In this document: positions 46,379 through 54,862 of the stretch, in pieces
How the letters are laid out: each line of letters begins with the position of its first letter
How positions within the stretch are numbered: position 1 is the stretch's first letter
Origin: Cupriavidus malaysiensis
GTDB taxonomy: Bacteria > Pseudomonadota > Gammaproteobacteria > Burkholderiales > Burkholderiaceae
Length of the DNA stretch: 64,000 nt
Assembly: GCF_001854325.1 (NCBI RefSeq)
Contig: NZ_CP017754.1
Location: forward strand, 3,348,001 to 3,412,000
Direction of reading: 5' to 3'
Translations under genes and position numbers: made by a program
Notes under the pieces: generated by a model
What the model saw: only the letters and a program-made list of their open reading frames with translations
Database searches by the model: none
Told to the model about the DNA's origin: nothing

Positions 46379-46774
46379 ATGGAAGACATGGACGAGATTG
46401 ACGATCTGTCCGACCTGCCGATGCCCCGCTTCATCTGGGGCTTCGCCATCGCCACCGGCAAGGGTGGCGAGATCATGCACGACGAGTTCGAGTACCTCAC
46501 GCACACCCGCAGCCCGCGCTTCACCTGCCGCGTGGTGGAACTTGAGGACATGCCGGGCGATGGCGAAGAAGGCGGCATCGATGGCCGCATCGTGCATTAC
46601 GACGAGCCGCGCCGCCTGTTCTATATCACCGATGCGGGCATGGCGCTGGTGAACTTCGAGCTGTTCGACAAGCTGCCTGAGCGGCAGAAGCTCAAGCGTG
46701 TCTGCGACGAGGCGATCGCCAACTGGATGCAGCGCCGCGAATTCCTCGACAGCGAGGGCGATGACGAGGAATGA
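46379..46774 (+). CDS. Acidic conserved-looking hypothetical protein
   Basis: I do not recognise the family. The 131-residue product is acidic (many Asp/Glu at both ends), has no signal peptide or membrane segment, and contains the ordered core PRFIWGFAIATGKGGEIMHD and LFYITDAGMALVNFELFDKL. GGGAGAA lies 5 bases before the ATG and a GATAAT at 46347–46352 could be a -10. Codon use is normal for the region, so it is likely a real gene. It may be a single-gene transcript. Confidence 0.7.
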   Translation: MEDMDEIDDLSDLPMPRFIWGFAIATGKGGEIMHDEFEYLTHTRSPRFTCRVVELEDMPGDGEEGGIDGRIVHYDEPRRLFYITDAGMALVNFELFDKLPERQKLKRVCDEAIANWMQRREFLDSEGDDEE

Positions 46775-46807
46775 GTGTTGCGCCGGGCGCCAGCGCCAGG
46801 GCACCGA

Positions 46808-47035
46808 TCACGCGTCGCGCACCACGATCAGCGTGGCGGCGACGCGCTGGATATCTTCATAGACCGGCATCGCCGAGGCCGGCCCGGTGCAGCTGACGCC
46901 GGTGGCCTGGTGCGCGTCCGCACCGGCCGGATGGAAGACGAAGGCCATGCCCGGCCGCCAGCCCGGATGGTTGCGCAGGCTCTCATTAAGGATGTCGAGG
47001 TACTGCTCACGCGAAAAGACGTGCTTTGCCGGCAT
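46808..47035 (-). CDS. Small hypothetical protein (75 residues)
   Basis: The product, MPAKHVFSREQYLDILNESL onward, has no membrane segment and a compact mixed composition. I place the start at the ATG 47035, six bases after GGAG; an ATG two codons earlier is too close to that site. The family is unknown to me. Frames running further upstream through the next gene are not coding. It converges on the acidic hypothetical gene with 33 bases between stops. Confidence 0.65.
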   Translation of the reverse strand: MPAKHVFSREQYLDILNESLRNHPGWRPGMAFVFHPAGADAHQATGVSCTGPASAMPVYEDIQRVAATLIVVRDA

Positions 47036-47129
47036 GCCCATCTCCGAGGGTTTCGGAGGATCGTACCATGCCGCGATGTGCGGACATCCCGCCGCGCCGG
47101 CACTTGCCAGGCCGGCCGGGCAGGCCGTT

Positions 47130-47588
47130 TCAGCCGTGGTCCCGGCGCCCGCCGTCGTGCGGGCCGTGGCCGTCCCAGTCGCGGCGTTGATCATCACGGC
47201 GGCGGTCGTCGTGCCGGTAGTCGTCATGACGCTCCGGACCGCGTTGCGGCTCCGCACGGCCGCCCCAACCCCCGCGCACCAGCACCCAGCCTTCTGAACG
47301 ATGCTCCCAGCGCGGCGGCGCGTAGGCATAGCCGGGCCGCTCCGCCTCCCAGTGTCCGGCCTGCCAGGCGTGCCGGTGGTACCCGGCATCCCAGTCCCAG
47401 AAGCCAGGCACCCAGATAAATCCGGGACGCGGAGCCGGCACCGCCTCGTAGACAGGCGCCGGCGGGGGCGCGCCGATGGTGACGTTGACGGAAACCTGTG
47501 CCATCGCGGCAGGTGCCGTGGCAAGGCCACAGGCCAGGGTCGTGGCGCAGGCAAGGCCAAGCACGGCGCGGCGGACGAAACGGTTCAC
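47130..47588 (-). CDS. Secreted YXWGXW-type repeat protein
   Basis: This 152-residue protein has a signal peptide (cleavage near Ala-Met-Ala, about residue 30), then aromatic repeats typical of YXWGXW/BcpO-like envelope proteins: GFIWVPGFWDWDAG, HAWQAGHWEAE and YAPPRWEHRSEGWVLVRGGW. The last 40 residues are rich in Arg, Asp, His and Gly. It starts at GTG, with AAAGGA 5–6 bases upstream; a frame extends far upstream but this site decides the start. The function is unknown; the family is common in betaproteobacterial periplasm. Confidence 0.85.
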   Translation of the reverse strand: MNRFVRRAVLGLACATTLACGLATAPAAMAQVSVNVTIGAPPPAPVYEAVPAPRPGFIWVPGFWDWDAGYHRHAWQAGHWEAERPGYAYAPPRWEHRSEGWVLVRGGWGGRAEPQRGPERHDDYRHDDRRRDDQRRDWDGHGPHDGGRRDHG

Positions 47589-47905
47589 GAAGATCCTTTC
47601 CCACGCAGGGCGAGACGAACTGGGCGCCAGTCTATGCGTCGGCCCCACGACAGTCTGTAAGAAAGGGGTTCCTTGCATTTCAAGGCCGCCCTCCGCTGCG
47701 ACGGCCGATGTCCTGAGCCTTGAATCCGTTGATGAACTCGGCCTGCTGAGAGAAGTCTGACAAGCGCCTGCCAAGAGGTCGCGCAAGGCCTGCAACGTGG
47801 CGCTGCAAGCGCTGAAGCCTGGCAAGCCTGCGTCACGGCAAAGCGCGCAGCCCCTCGGCGGACTTAGTCGACGAATTCGTGCTTCAGCACGAATGACGCA
47901 GTGGA
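47589..47905. other. 317-base gap: one perfect palindrome, no gene
   Basis: No supported gene lies here. A 9-bp perfect stem with a two-base centre (ATTCGTGCT 47875–47883, AGCACGAAT 47886–47894) sits 12 bases beyond the stop of the next minus-strand gene and may act as a terminator without T tract. A short open stretch on the minus strand (about 47690–47845) has no start. Confidence 0.5.
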
Positions 47906-48109
47906 CTAGTGGTCCGCCGCCATGGCGCGCAACTGCGCCTCGCCTGCGACGCGGGCCGCGTCCGCCGTGGTGAAGGTGTCGTCCGACACGATCGTCCGTT
48001 TGAGCAGCCTCGCTTCGAAATCCACCAGTGCGATCACCCAGACATAGCGCCCGGCCTGGGGTGCGGTCTGCACCAGCGCGCTCAGGCGCGGCTTGGAATC
48101 CGTTGTCAT
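47906..48109 (-). CDS. Small hypothetical protein (67 residues)
   Basis: The 67-residue product begins MTTDSKPRLSALVQTAPQAG and continues with WVIALVDFEARLLKRTIVSD and a C-terminal helix. GGAGGAGG lies five bases before the ATG, one of the best ribosome sites in the window, so it is translated even though short. No family is recognised. There is no signal or membrane segment. It is divergent to the BvgS-like kinase across 389 bases. Confidence 0.75.
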   Translation of the reverse strand: MTTDSKPRLSALVQTAPQAGRYVWVIALVDFEARLLKRTIVSDDTFTTADAARVAGEAQLRAMAADH

Positions 48110-48498
48110 CTTGCCCTCCTCCGCAGCGTGCCGGATCCTGCCGGCATCGGGGGCCAGCACGAAGCCGGCGGACCTCGAATCGGAATATGCCTACATATAT
48201 ATAGGCGCTAGCTGAGAAAACTGGTGAGTGCATTCCTCAGTTTTTTGGGCCTTCTCCTAATCACGGTCTGCGGCCATTGCGCGGCAAGCGGCACAAAGCT
48301 GAAATCTGGGCGATCTCTTCTGCCTGGCGTGACGGCTGGGCCAGCCACGAACCTTGCGAGCCGCCTTCATGCCCAGCCCAGCACTTGCCCCGCTCTCCCG
48401 GCCAGCCGCAGCTGCCGCCCCGTCCCGGGGCGAGGCCCGCGGCTGAACGGGCACGCCCCGCCCGGCCTCCTGCCCGATCCGGCCCGATCCCGCCCCGC
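48110..48498. promoter_or_regulatory. 389-base divergent gap with AT-rich palindrome and internal terminator
   Basis: The gap between the 67-residue gene and the kinase holds an 18-base inverted repeat, GCCTACATATATATAGGC (48189–48206). On the plus strand it is followed by a hairpin, AAAACTG (48217–48223) with CAGTTTT (48238–48244), and six T (48241–48246). This is the most AT-rich point of the region. The T-tract hairpin has no plus-strand gene before it, so it could end a short RNA or serve as an attenuator before the kinase gene. The remaining 250 bases are GC-rich and featureless. Confidence 0.55.
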
Positions 48499-51400
48499 AT
48501 GCGATCCCCCCCGTCCTGGCCCCGCTTCGCGCGGTATGCGGCCACCTGGCTGTGGCTGGCCTGCTGCGCCTGCGGCGGCTGGTGCGCGCCGGCGACCACC
48601 CCGGCGCTGAAGCTGACCAGCAGCATCGGCGCGGACGCGGCATTGCGCCTGCCGCCCGCCCTGCAGGGATCACCGATCCTGCGCGCCTATCGCACGGTCC
48701 GCGTCGGCTATGTCCGGCACACTTTCGTGCCCATCTACCTGAACCGCGCCGACAAGCTGTTCGAAGGCGTCCTGGCCGACTACCTGGCGGCGTTGGCGGC
48801 GATGAGCGGGCTGCGCTTCGAGATCACCGGCTTCGACACCGGCGCCCAGGCACGCCAGGCGCTCGAGGCCGGCGCCATCGACCTGCTGGCGGGGACCGCA
48901 GACGAGGCCGGCGACACGCTGTCCGCCACCTCCGCCTACTTCACGCACCGGCTGGCGGAAGTCCGCCGCACCGGCCCGGCGCGTCCGACCGCCACGCAGG
49001 TCATTGCCATCGCACGTGACAGCGTCGACCGCGACAGCCTCGCCCGGCACTATCGCGAGGCCCGCATCGAAGTCTTCCCCACCCAGTTGCTGGCGCTGGA
49101 AGCGGTCGCCTTCGGCCGCGCCGACCTCTTCATCGGCGTCGCGACAGGCGCCAACTACCTGATCGACCAGTTGCAACTGCTGCAGCTCGCGATCACCAAC
49201 TTCGCGCCGTTCAGCGGTGCGCCATTCGTGCTGCTGGCCACGCCGCGCCAGCGCCCGCTGCTGCAGGCGATCGACATCCTGCTGCGCCACGTACCGATCC
49301 GCATCGCCGGTGACATCCAGCAGCGCTGGCTCGGCTCGGCCAGCCATTTCCGCGTCGCCCAGCAAGTGAACCTGTCCCCGGAAGAAGCCGCCTGGATCCG
49401 CGCCCACCCGCGCGTGCGCTTCGGCGCGGCCCGGTTCCTCGCTCCGTTCTCCTTCCTCGACCATCGCGATGCGAGCCCCACCGGCCTGTCGATGGACCTG
49501 CTGGCCGTGATCACCGCCCGCACCGGCCTGCAATTCGAACCGGTGCTCCTCGACAACGACGCCGACGGCTTCGCTGCCTTGGGCTCGGGCCGCATCGATC
49601 TGCTGCTGTCCGTGACCGCGACGGAGGAGCGGCGCCAGCACATGCTGTTCTCGACGCCTTACATGGAGTCGCTGTGGGTCATCACCACGCACGCCGATGA
49701 GCAGGGCATCCGGCAGGCCACCGACCTGGCCGGGCGGCGCGTCGGCGTACCCGGCAACACCCTCGGCACGCGCGGCTTGCTGCCCGATGGCGTGGCCGGG
49801 CGAGCCGCCAGCATCGCGGTGGCGCCTGACATGCTGGTCCTGTTCCGCTGGCTGCAGGAGCACAAGGTCGATGCCATCATCACCAACCTGACGAGTGCGA
49901 ACTACCTGAACGCCACGCGCTTCGACGGGCAGTTCGCGGTGGCGGCAACCACCAGCGACTCCCCCTGGCCGATCAGTTTCGCCGCCGATTTCCGCTCCCC
50001 TGAACTGATCGGCATCATCGACAAGGTGCTCGACAGCGTCCCGCCGGAGGAGCTCGACGCCATCCGGCGCGACTGGAACGGCGCTCGCGTGGCAATCCCG
50101 CGCTACGGGCTGTCGGACCGCCAGACGCAAGGCCTGCTGCTGGGGCTGGCGGTGTCGCTGGGGCTGTTGTGCGCCGGCGGACTCTACCTCGGCTGGTCCT
50201 ACTACACGCGGCGCCAGCAGGCCTTGCGGCTGCGCGACCAGCTGGAATTCCAGCGCACGCTGATCAACGGGCTGCCGTTCGCCGTCTTCGTGCGCGACGC
50301 ACACGGCCGCCTGGCCAGCTGCAATCCGCACTACGCCGCCGCCTACGGCGACACGGCGGCCGCCCTGCTGGAGCGCGGGCGCGCGGACGATTGGGAGCGC
50401 GCGGGCAGCGGCGGCGCGCTCGATGCGCGCCTCGCCGCGCTGGCCCGCAGTGTCCGCGCCCAGCGCCGCGCCTGCATGACAGATTGCCACCTCGAGCACC
50501 GGGGCCAGGACGTCGACCTCTTTATCTGGCTGCTGCCGCTCTATGGCGCCGACCGCCGCTTCGACGGCGTGCTGGGCGGCTGGCTGGACATCACGGAACG
50601 CAAGCGCACCGAGCGTGAACTGCAGCAGGCCAAGCAGGCGGCCGATACCGCCAACCGAGCCAAGAGCACCTTCCTGGCCACCATCAGCCACGAGATCCGT
50701 ACGCCGATGCACGCCATCCTGGGTACGCTCGAACTCGAGATCCGCTCGCGCAGACGGCCGGACAAGCACAGCCTGGTGGCGGTACAGCAGGCCGCCCAGT
50801 CGTTGCTGACCTTGATCAACGATATCCTCGACTACGCCAAGATCGAGGCCGGACAGCTGAGCCTGGACCCGCAGCCGGCCGATCCGCGCGAGGAGCTGGA
50901 GCGGCTGCTGTTGATCTACCGGCCGCTGGCGCACGAGAAGGGGCTGCAGTTCAAAGCCCACCTCGACGAAACGCTGCCGCCCGCGATCCGCATCGATGCC
51001 CTGCGCGTACGCCAGATCGTCGGCAACCTGCTCAGCAATGCCCTGAAGTTCACGCAGCACGGCCTCGTGGCCCTGGAGGTGCGATGGCAAGGCGGGCGTC
51101 CGGACGGCGGTACTCTGCATATCGCGGTGCGGGACACCGGAGCGGGCATCCGCGCGGACCAGCAGGCCTCGCTCTTCCTGCCCTTCCGCCAGGCCGGGCG
51201 CGACACCGGCAGCCGCTTCGGCGGCACCGGGCTGGGACTCTGGATCTGCCGCCAGTTGCTGGCGCAGATGCAGGGGCGCATCTGGCTGCGCAGCGAGTTC
51301 GGCCTGGGCACCGAGTTCTTCGTCGAGATCCCGGCCTCGCTGGCCGACCTGCCCTCTTCCGCAACCGGCCATGCGCCGCCGCCGGAGCCGCTGGCGACAC

Positions 51401-52311
51401 CTGCCGGACTGCGCGCGCTGGTGGTCGACGACCATCCCGCCAACCGACAGCTGCTGGTGCGCCAGCTCGGCTTCCTCGGGGTGGTGACGGTCCATACGGC
51501 GGCCGATGGGCGGGAAGCCCTGGAGATCCTGGCACACCACGAGACCGACCTGGTCATCACCGACTGCAATATGGCCGGCATGGACGGCTACGCGCTCGCG
51601 CGAAGCATCCGTGCCGATGCGCGCCTGCGCCATCTCTTCGTGATCGGCTGTACCGCCGACGCACGGCCGGAAGTCGCCCGGCAGGCCCAGGAGGCCGGCA
51701 TGGACCGCTGCCTGGTGAAGCCGGCCGGCCTGGACGCCCTGCGCGCTCTGCTGCAGCAGGCCAGGCCCGGCTCCCCTCTTGCCGGCACCGCCCGCACGAG
51801 CACGTCCACCAGCACGTCCACCAGCACGTCCACCGGCACCGCCCCGCCCGGCAGCACGGCCAGGACACGGCGAAGCGGCACTCGCGAAGGCCATGCCCAG
51901 CGTGCGGCGCAGCGCGTGGGCGAGATCTTCACGGACGGCCCCGAGGCAGCCGCCTTCCTGCACCTGCTGCAGTCGACCAGCCACCAGTACCTCGGCGAGA
52001 TCGAGCAAGCCATGGCTGCCGGCGCCCTGTCGAAGGCCGCGTCGGATGCACACAAGCTCAAGGGCGGCGCCGCCGTCATCGGCTTCGAACCCGTCCTTCT
52101 GGCCTGCGCGGAATTCGAGCAGGCCGTGTCGCACCGGGTGCCGCAGGAGACACCTGAGAGAACTCTACAGCCACTGCGAGTCGCCTGCGCTCACATGGAC
52201 CGGCTGCTGGCCGCCTTGATCCGCTACGCCGAAAGCGGTAGAGCCGGACGCACCGGGCCGGCCGACGGCGAAGGCGCTGCCGGCAGGCCGGCAGTCAGCC
52301 GGACAGGCTGA
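48499..52311 (+). CDS. BvgS/EvgS-like hybrid sensor histidine kinase
   Basis: This 1270-residue protein is an inner-membrane hybrid kinase. It has a signal/anchor (about residues 10–30), two periplasmic Venus-flytrap SBP_bac_3 domains in tandem (about 60–280 and 295–540), a transmembrane helix (about 544–568), a PAS domain (about 585–700), HisKA with phospho-acceptor His731 in ISHEIRTPMHAILG, HATPase (GTGLGLWICRQLL), a receiver with Asp1022 in VITDCNMAGMDGY, and an Hpt domain with His1185 in DAHKLKGGAAVIGF. This is the BvgS layout. No LuxR-type partner regulator lies beside it. The start is the ATG before RSPPSWPRFARYAA; no ribosome site decides it and the frame is open from 48277. Confidence 0.9.
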   Translation: MRSPPSWPRFARYAATWLWLACCACGGWCAPATTPALKLTSSIGADAALRLPPALQGSPILRAYRTVRVGYVRHTFVPIYLNRADKLFEGVLADYLAALAAMSGLRFEITGFDTGAQARQALEAGAIDLLAGTADEAGDTLSATSAYFTHRLAEVRRTGPARPTATQVIAIARDSVDRDSLARHYREARIEVFPTQLLALEAVAFGRADLFIGVATGANYLIDQLQLLQLAITNFAPFSGAPFVLLATPRQRPLLQAIDILLRHVPIRIAGDIQQRWLGSASHFRVAQQVNLSPEEAAWIRAHPRVRFGAARFLAPFSFLDHRDASPTGLSMDLLAVITARTGLQFEPVLLDNDADGFAALGSGRIDLLLSVTATEERRQHMLFSTPYMESLWVITTHADEQGIRQATDLAGRRVGVPGNTLGTRGLLPDGVAGRAASIAVAPDMLVLFRWLQEHKVDAIITNLTSANYLNATRFDGQFAVAATTSDSPWPISFAADFRSPELIGIIDKVLDSVPPEELDAIRRDWNGARVAIPRYGLSDRQTQGLLLGLAVSLGLLCAGGLYLGWSYYTRRQQALRLRDQLEFQRTLINGLPFAVFVRDAHGRLASCNPHYAAAYGDTAAALLERGRADDWERAGSGGALDARLAALARSVRAQRRACMTDCHLEHRGQDVDLFIWLLPLYGADRRFDGVLGGWLDITERKRTERELQQAKQAADTANRAKSTFLATISHEIRTPMHAILGTLELEIRSRRRPDKHSLVAVQQAAQSLLTLINDILDYAKIEAGQLSLDPQPADPREELERLLLIYRPLAHEKGLQFKAHLDETLPPAIRIDALRVRQIVGNLLSNALKFTQHGLVALEVRWQGGRPDGGTLHIAVRDTGAGIRADQQASLFLPFRQAGRDTGSRFGGTGLGLWICRQLLAQMQGRIWLRSEFGLGTEFFVEIPASLADLPSSATGHAPPPEPLATPAGLRALVVDDHPANRQLLVRQLGFLGVVTVHTAADGREALEILAHHETDLVITDCNMAGMDGYALARSIRADARLRHLFVIGCTADARPEVARQAQEAGMDRCLVKPAGLDALRALLQQARPGSPLAGTARTSTSTSTSTSTSTGTAPPGSTARTRRSGTREGHAQRAAQRVGEIFTDGPEAAAFLHLLQSTSHQYLGEIEQAMAAGALSKAASDAHKLKGGAAVIGFEPVLLACAEFEQAVSHRVPQETPERTLQPLRVACAHMDRLLAALIRYAESGRAGRTGPADGEGAAGRPAVSRTG
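51799..51834 (+). repeat. Three 12-base tandem repeats in the kinase gene
   Basis: AGCACGTCCACC is repeated three times without change. It encodes part of a Ser-Thr run in the linker between the receiver and Hpt domains. Copy-number change by slippage would alter linker length in steps of four residues and keep the frame. Confidence 0.9.
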
Positions 52312-52429
52312 CGGTCGCACCGCGCAGCGGCAACATACTCTCCGGCGCCGCCTTGACCTGCGCTGCCGGGCACCATGACAATACCCGGTCGGTCGGCGCC
52401 CGCAGGCGTCGCCCGCCCCGAACCATGTC

Positions 52430-53032
52430 ATGCGTCCGCCACTCCTTCCGTCCTTCCGGGCAGGCACCGGCAGCCACCACGTCCGCAGCGCCCCACCACC
52501 TTGCGTGCTGGCCCTGCTCGCGCTGCTGCTGGCTATCTTTCCGCTGGCCCACGCGCCCGACGCGAGAGCCCAGACCCTGCAGCAACGCGCGGACGCGGTA
52601 GCCAAGACCGTATTCAACCTGCTCAGCTACGCACGCTGGCCGAGCGAGCCAGCGGTGTTGCGGCTGTGCGTGGAACGCTCCAGCCTCTATTCCGCCAAGC
52701 TGCTCGATGGAGGCACGCTGGCCAACGGGCGGCCGGTGCGCACGCGCGTGGTCGACGTTACCGGCAGCGACCTGGCGCGCGACTGCGACGCGCTCTACGT
52801 CGGCACCATGACCGATGACAAGCGCAAGCTGCTGGGACGAGAACTCAGCGGCCAGCCGGTACTGGTCATCAGCGAGGGAGACTTCGAGTGCGAGGTCGGC
52901 AGCATGTTCTGCCTCAGTGTGCGGGATGCGCAGGTGTCCTTCCGCGTCAATCTCGACTCGGTGGCCCGCAGCGGCATCCACGTCCACCCCGGCGTGCTGC
53001 AGCTCGGCCGTCGGCGGGGAACCACGCCATGA
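52430..53032 (+). CDS. yfiR: YfiR-family periplasmic repressor (DUF4154)
   Basis: This 200-residue exported protein is of the YfiR type, a periplasmic repressor that binds the diguanylate cyclase YfiN and senses redox or envelope state. A signal peptide ends near Ala-Arg-Ala at residue 47. The four cysteines that make two disulfides in Pseudomonas YfiR are recognisable: Cys in RLCVERSS and ARDCDALYVG, and the close pair in DFECEVGSMFCLSV. The ATG gives a long N-terminus before the hydrophobic core, so a later GTG start is possible. The yfiN start overlaps its stop (ATGA), so the two are coupled. Confidence 0.88.
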   Translation: MRPPLLPSFRAGTGSHHVRSAPPPCVLALLALLLAIFPLAHAPDARAQTLQQRADAVAKTVFNLLSYARWPSEPAVLRLCVERSSLYSAKLLDGGTLANGRPVRTRVVDVTGSDLARDCDALYVGTMTDDKRKLLGRELSGQPVLVISEGDFECEVGSMFCLSVRDAQVSFRVNLDSVARSGIHVHPGVLQLGRRRGTTP

Positions 53033-54279
53033 TCGGAAACAACAGGCCCGGCACGCGCCCGACGCTGCAAAGCACCCTGCGGCGCATCCACCTGAGCGTG
53101 GCGCTCATCGCCATCTGCACCGCTGGCCTGTCGCTGACCGTGCTCGGCATCACCGCCCTGCGCGTCTACGCGGACCACAACCTGCGCCTGGTGGCACGCT
53201 CGGTGGCCTACGCGCTGGAGGCCCCGGTGGTGTTCAACGACAAGGCCGCCACCCGCGACGCCCTCGCGCTGATCGCCAGCGAGGACGTCGCCTATGCCAG
53301 CGTCTACGACCGCGGCGACCACCTGCTCGCCGAATGGCGGCGCCCCGATGCCCACCGGTTCTCGGGCCTCAGCCGGGCGATCGGCGAACTGCTGCTGGCG
53401 GAGCCGGTCGAGCAACCCATCCTGCATGATGCGCAGCCTGTGGGCTATCTGCGCCTGTCGGGGGATCCGGCCAACCTGCTCAGCTTCCTCGCCAGCGGCG
53501 CCTTCGGCCTGCTGGCCTGCCTGCTGCTCACCGCGGTCAGCGCCCACTATATGTCGCGCCGCATGCTGACGCACATCACCGAGCCGGTGCGCAACCTGAT
53601 GCGGGTGGCACATGCGGTACGCTCGGATCGTGCCTTCGAGCAGCGCACCCCGCCCGCGCACATCGCCGAACTGCATGCGCTGGGAGAAGACTTCAACGGC
53701 CTGCTCGACGAACTGGAGGACTGGCAGAAGCAGTTGCAGCATGAGAACCGCTCGCTCGCCCACCAGGCCAGCCACGACGCGCTGACCGGACTGCTCAACC
53801 GGACGGCATTCGAGCAGGCGCTGGAGCGCACGCTGCGCGCGGTGCAGGCACAAGGACGGCACGCGGCCGTGCTGTACCTCGACAATGATGCCTTCAAGGA
53901 CATCAACGACCGTTTCGGCCATGCCGCCGGCGACGAGGTACTGATCAGCGTGGCGGCCCGCGTGCGCGCCTGCCTGCGCGAAACGGACCTGGTGGCACGG
54001 CTCGGCGGCGACGAGTTCGCCGTGCTGCTGGCCCCGCTGCAGCGGCCGCAGGATGCGATCCGTGTGGTGGAGCACATCCTGTCGAGCCTGCGCGAGCCGA
54101 TCATGCTGAAATCCGGCACATCGGTCACGGCCCCGGTCAGCATCGGCATCGCAACCTATCCGGCGCATGGCGGCACGGCGGAAGCCCTGCTGCGGGCGGC
54201 GGACGGCGCCATGTATGGCGCCAAGCGCCGCTCGGGGGGCACCTGGCAAAGCGCCCCCCCGCCGGACGGCGCCGACTAG
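53029..54279 (+). CDS. yfiN: YfiN/TpbB-type diguanylate cyclase
   Basis: This 416-residue membrane cyclase has two transmembrane helices (about residues 22–48 and 150–172) flanking a small periplasmic CHASE8-like domain, a HAMP linker and a GGDEF domain with active site RLGGDEF from residue 326 and an RxxD inhibitory site (RETD) upstream. It would make c-di-GMP when YfiR repression is lifted, promoting biofilm. Its start overlaps the yfiR stop and yfiB follows after 24 bases, which gives the YfiBNR module. Confidence 0.92.
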   Translation: MIGNNRPGTRPTLQSTLRRIHLSVALIAICTAGLSLTVLGITALRVYADHNLRLVARSVAYALEAPVVFNDKAATRDALALIASEDVAYASVYDRGDHLLAEWRRPDAHRFSGLSRAIGELLLAEPVEQPILHDAQPVGYLRLSGDPANLLSFLASGAFGLLACLLLTAVSAHYMSRRMLTHITEPVRNLMRVAHAVRSDRAFEQRTPPAHIAELHALGEDFNGLLDELEDWQKQLQHENRSLAHQASHDALTGLLNRTAFEQALERTLRAVQAQGRHAAVLYLDNDAFKDINDRFGHAAGDEVLISVAARVRACLRETDLVARLGGDEFAVLLAPLQRPQDAIRVVEHILSSLREPIMLKSGTSVTAPVSIGIATYPAHGGTAEALLRAADGAMYGAKRRSGGTWQSAPPPDGAD

Positions 54280-54303
54280 GGGAGAAGAAAAGGGAGGAGG
54301 GAC

Positions 54304-54831
54304 GTGGGCACTGCACGAACCACCCGCAAGACCGCATCGGCGCATGCCTGCGCCCGCGCCGCGGCGGCACTGCTGCTAGCTGGCGCCCTGGCCCTGGCCG
54401 GCTGCCAGACCGCACCGTACCGCAAGCTCACCGCACAGCAGGTGGAAACGCTGCGGCAGCAGGGTTTCCACCTGACTGGCCTGGGCTGGGAACTGGACCT
54501 GTCGGAAAAGGTGCTGTTCGGCTTCGACGACGATGCGATCCCGCCCGAACGGCAAAGCAATCTGCGCAGGATCGGGCAGGCCTTGCTGGGCGCCGGCATC
54601 GACCATGTGCGGCTGGACGGCCATACCGACGACGCCGGTAGCACCGACTACAACCTGAAGCTCTCCTTGCGCCGCGCGCAGGCCATCGCCGGCGTGCTGG
54701 TGAGCGCGGGTTTCGCGCGCGACGATATCGAAGTGCGTGCCCTGGGCATGAGCCGGCCGGTGGCGGACAACCATACCCCCGAGGGCCGCGCACAGAATCG
54801 CCGCGTCGCGATCATCGTCACGGTCGACTGA
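54304..54831 (+). CDS. yfiB: YfiB-type OmpA-like lipoprotein
   Basis: This 175-residue lipoprotein has a lipobox (LALAGCQ, Cys at about residue 34) and a C-terminal OmpA/Pal peptidoglycan-binding domain with VRLDGHTDDAGSTDYNLKLS and GRAQNRRVAI. YfiB sequesters YfiR at the outer membrane and so releases YfiN. It starts at GTG with GGGAGGAGG just upstream. Position after yfiR and yfiN supports the assignment, since the OmpA domain alone would be non-specific. Confidence 0.88.
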   Translation: MGTARTTRKTASAHACARAAAALLLAGALALAGCQTAPYRKLTAQQVETLRQQGFHLTGLGWELDLSEKVLFGFDDDAIPPERQSNLRRIGQALLGAGIDHVRLDGHTDDAGSTDYNLKLSLRRAQAIAGVLVSAGFARDDIEVRALGMSRPVADNHTPEGRAQNRRVAIIVTVD

Positions 54832-54862
54832 GCACGGCGACGCCCGCGGTGGCGCCGGCGGC

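Noticed and set aside
46808..47560. 250-residue minus-strand frame spanning the small gene and the YXWGXW gene
   Set aside because: The upstream part is the YXWGXW gene in a wrong frame; a ribosome site supports the short start at 47035.
47690..47845. Short minus-strand stretch that could encode a peptide ending SDFSQQAEFINGF...
   Set aside because: No start codon or ribosome site and stops close by; at most an unrecognised gene fragment.
48224..48610. GTG-started plus frame with a hydrophobic N-terminus (SAFLSFLGLLLITVC)
   Set aside because: It begins within the terminator-like hairpin, has no ribosome site, and runs into the kinase gene in another frame.
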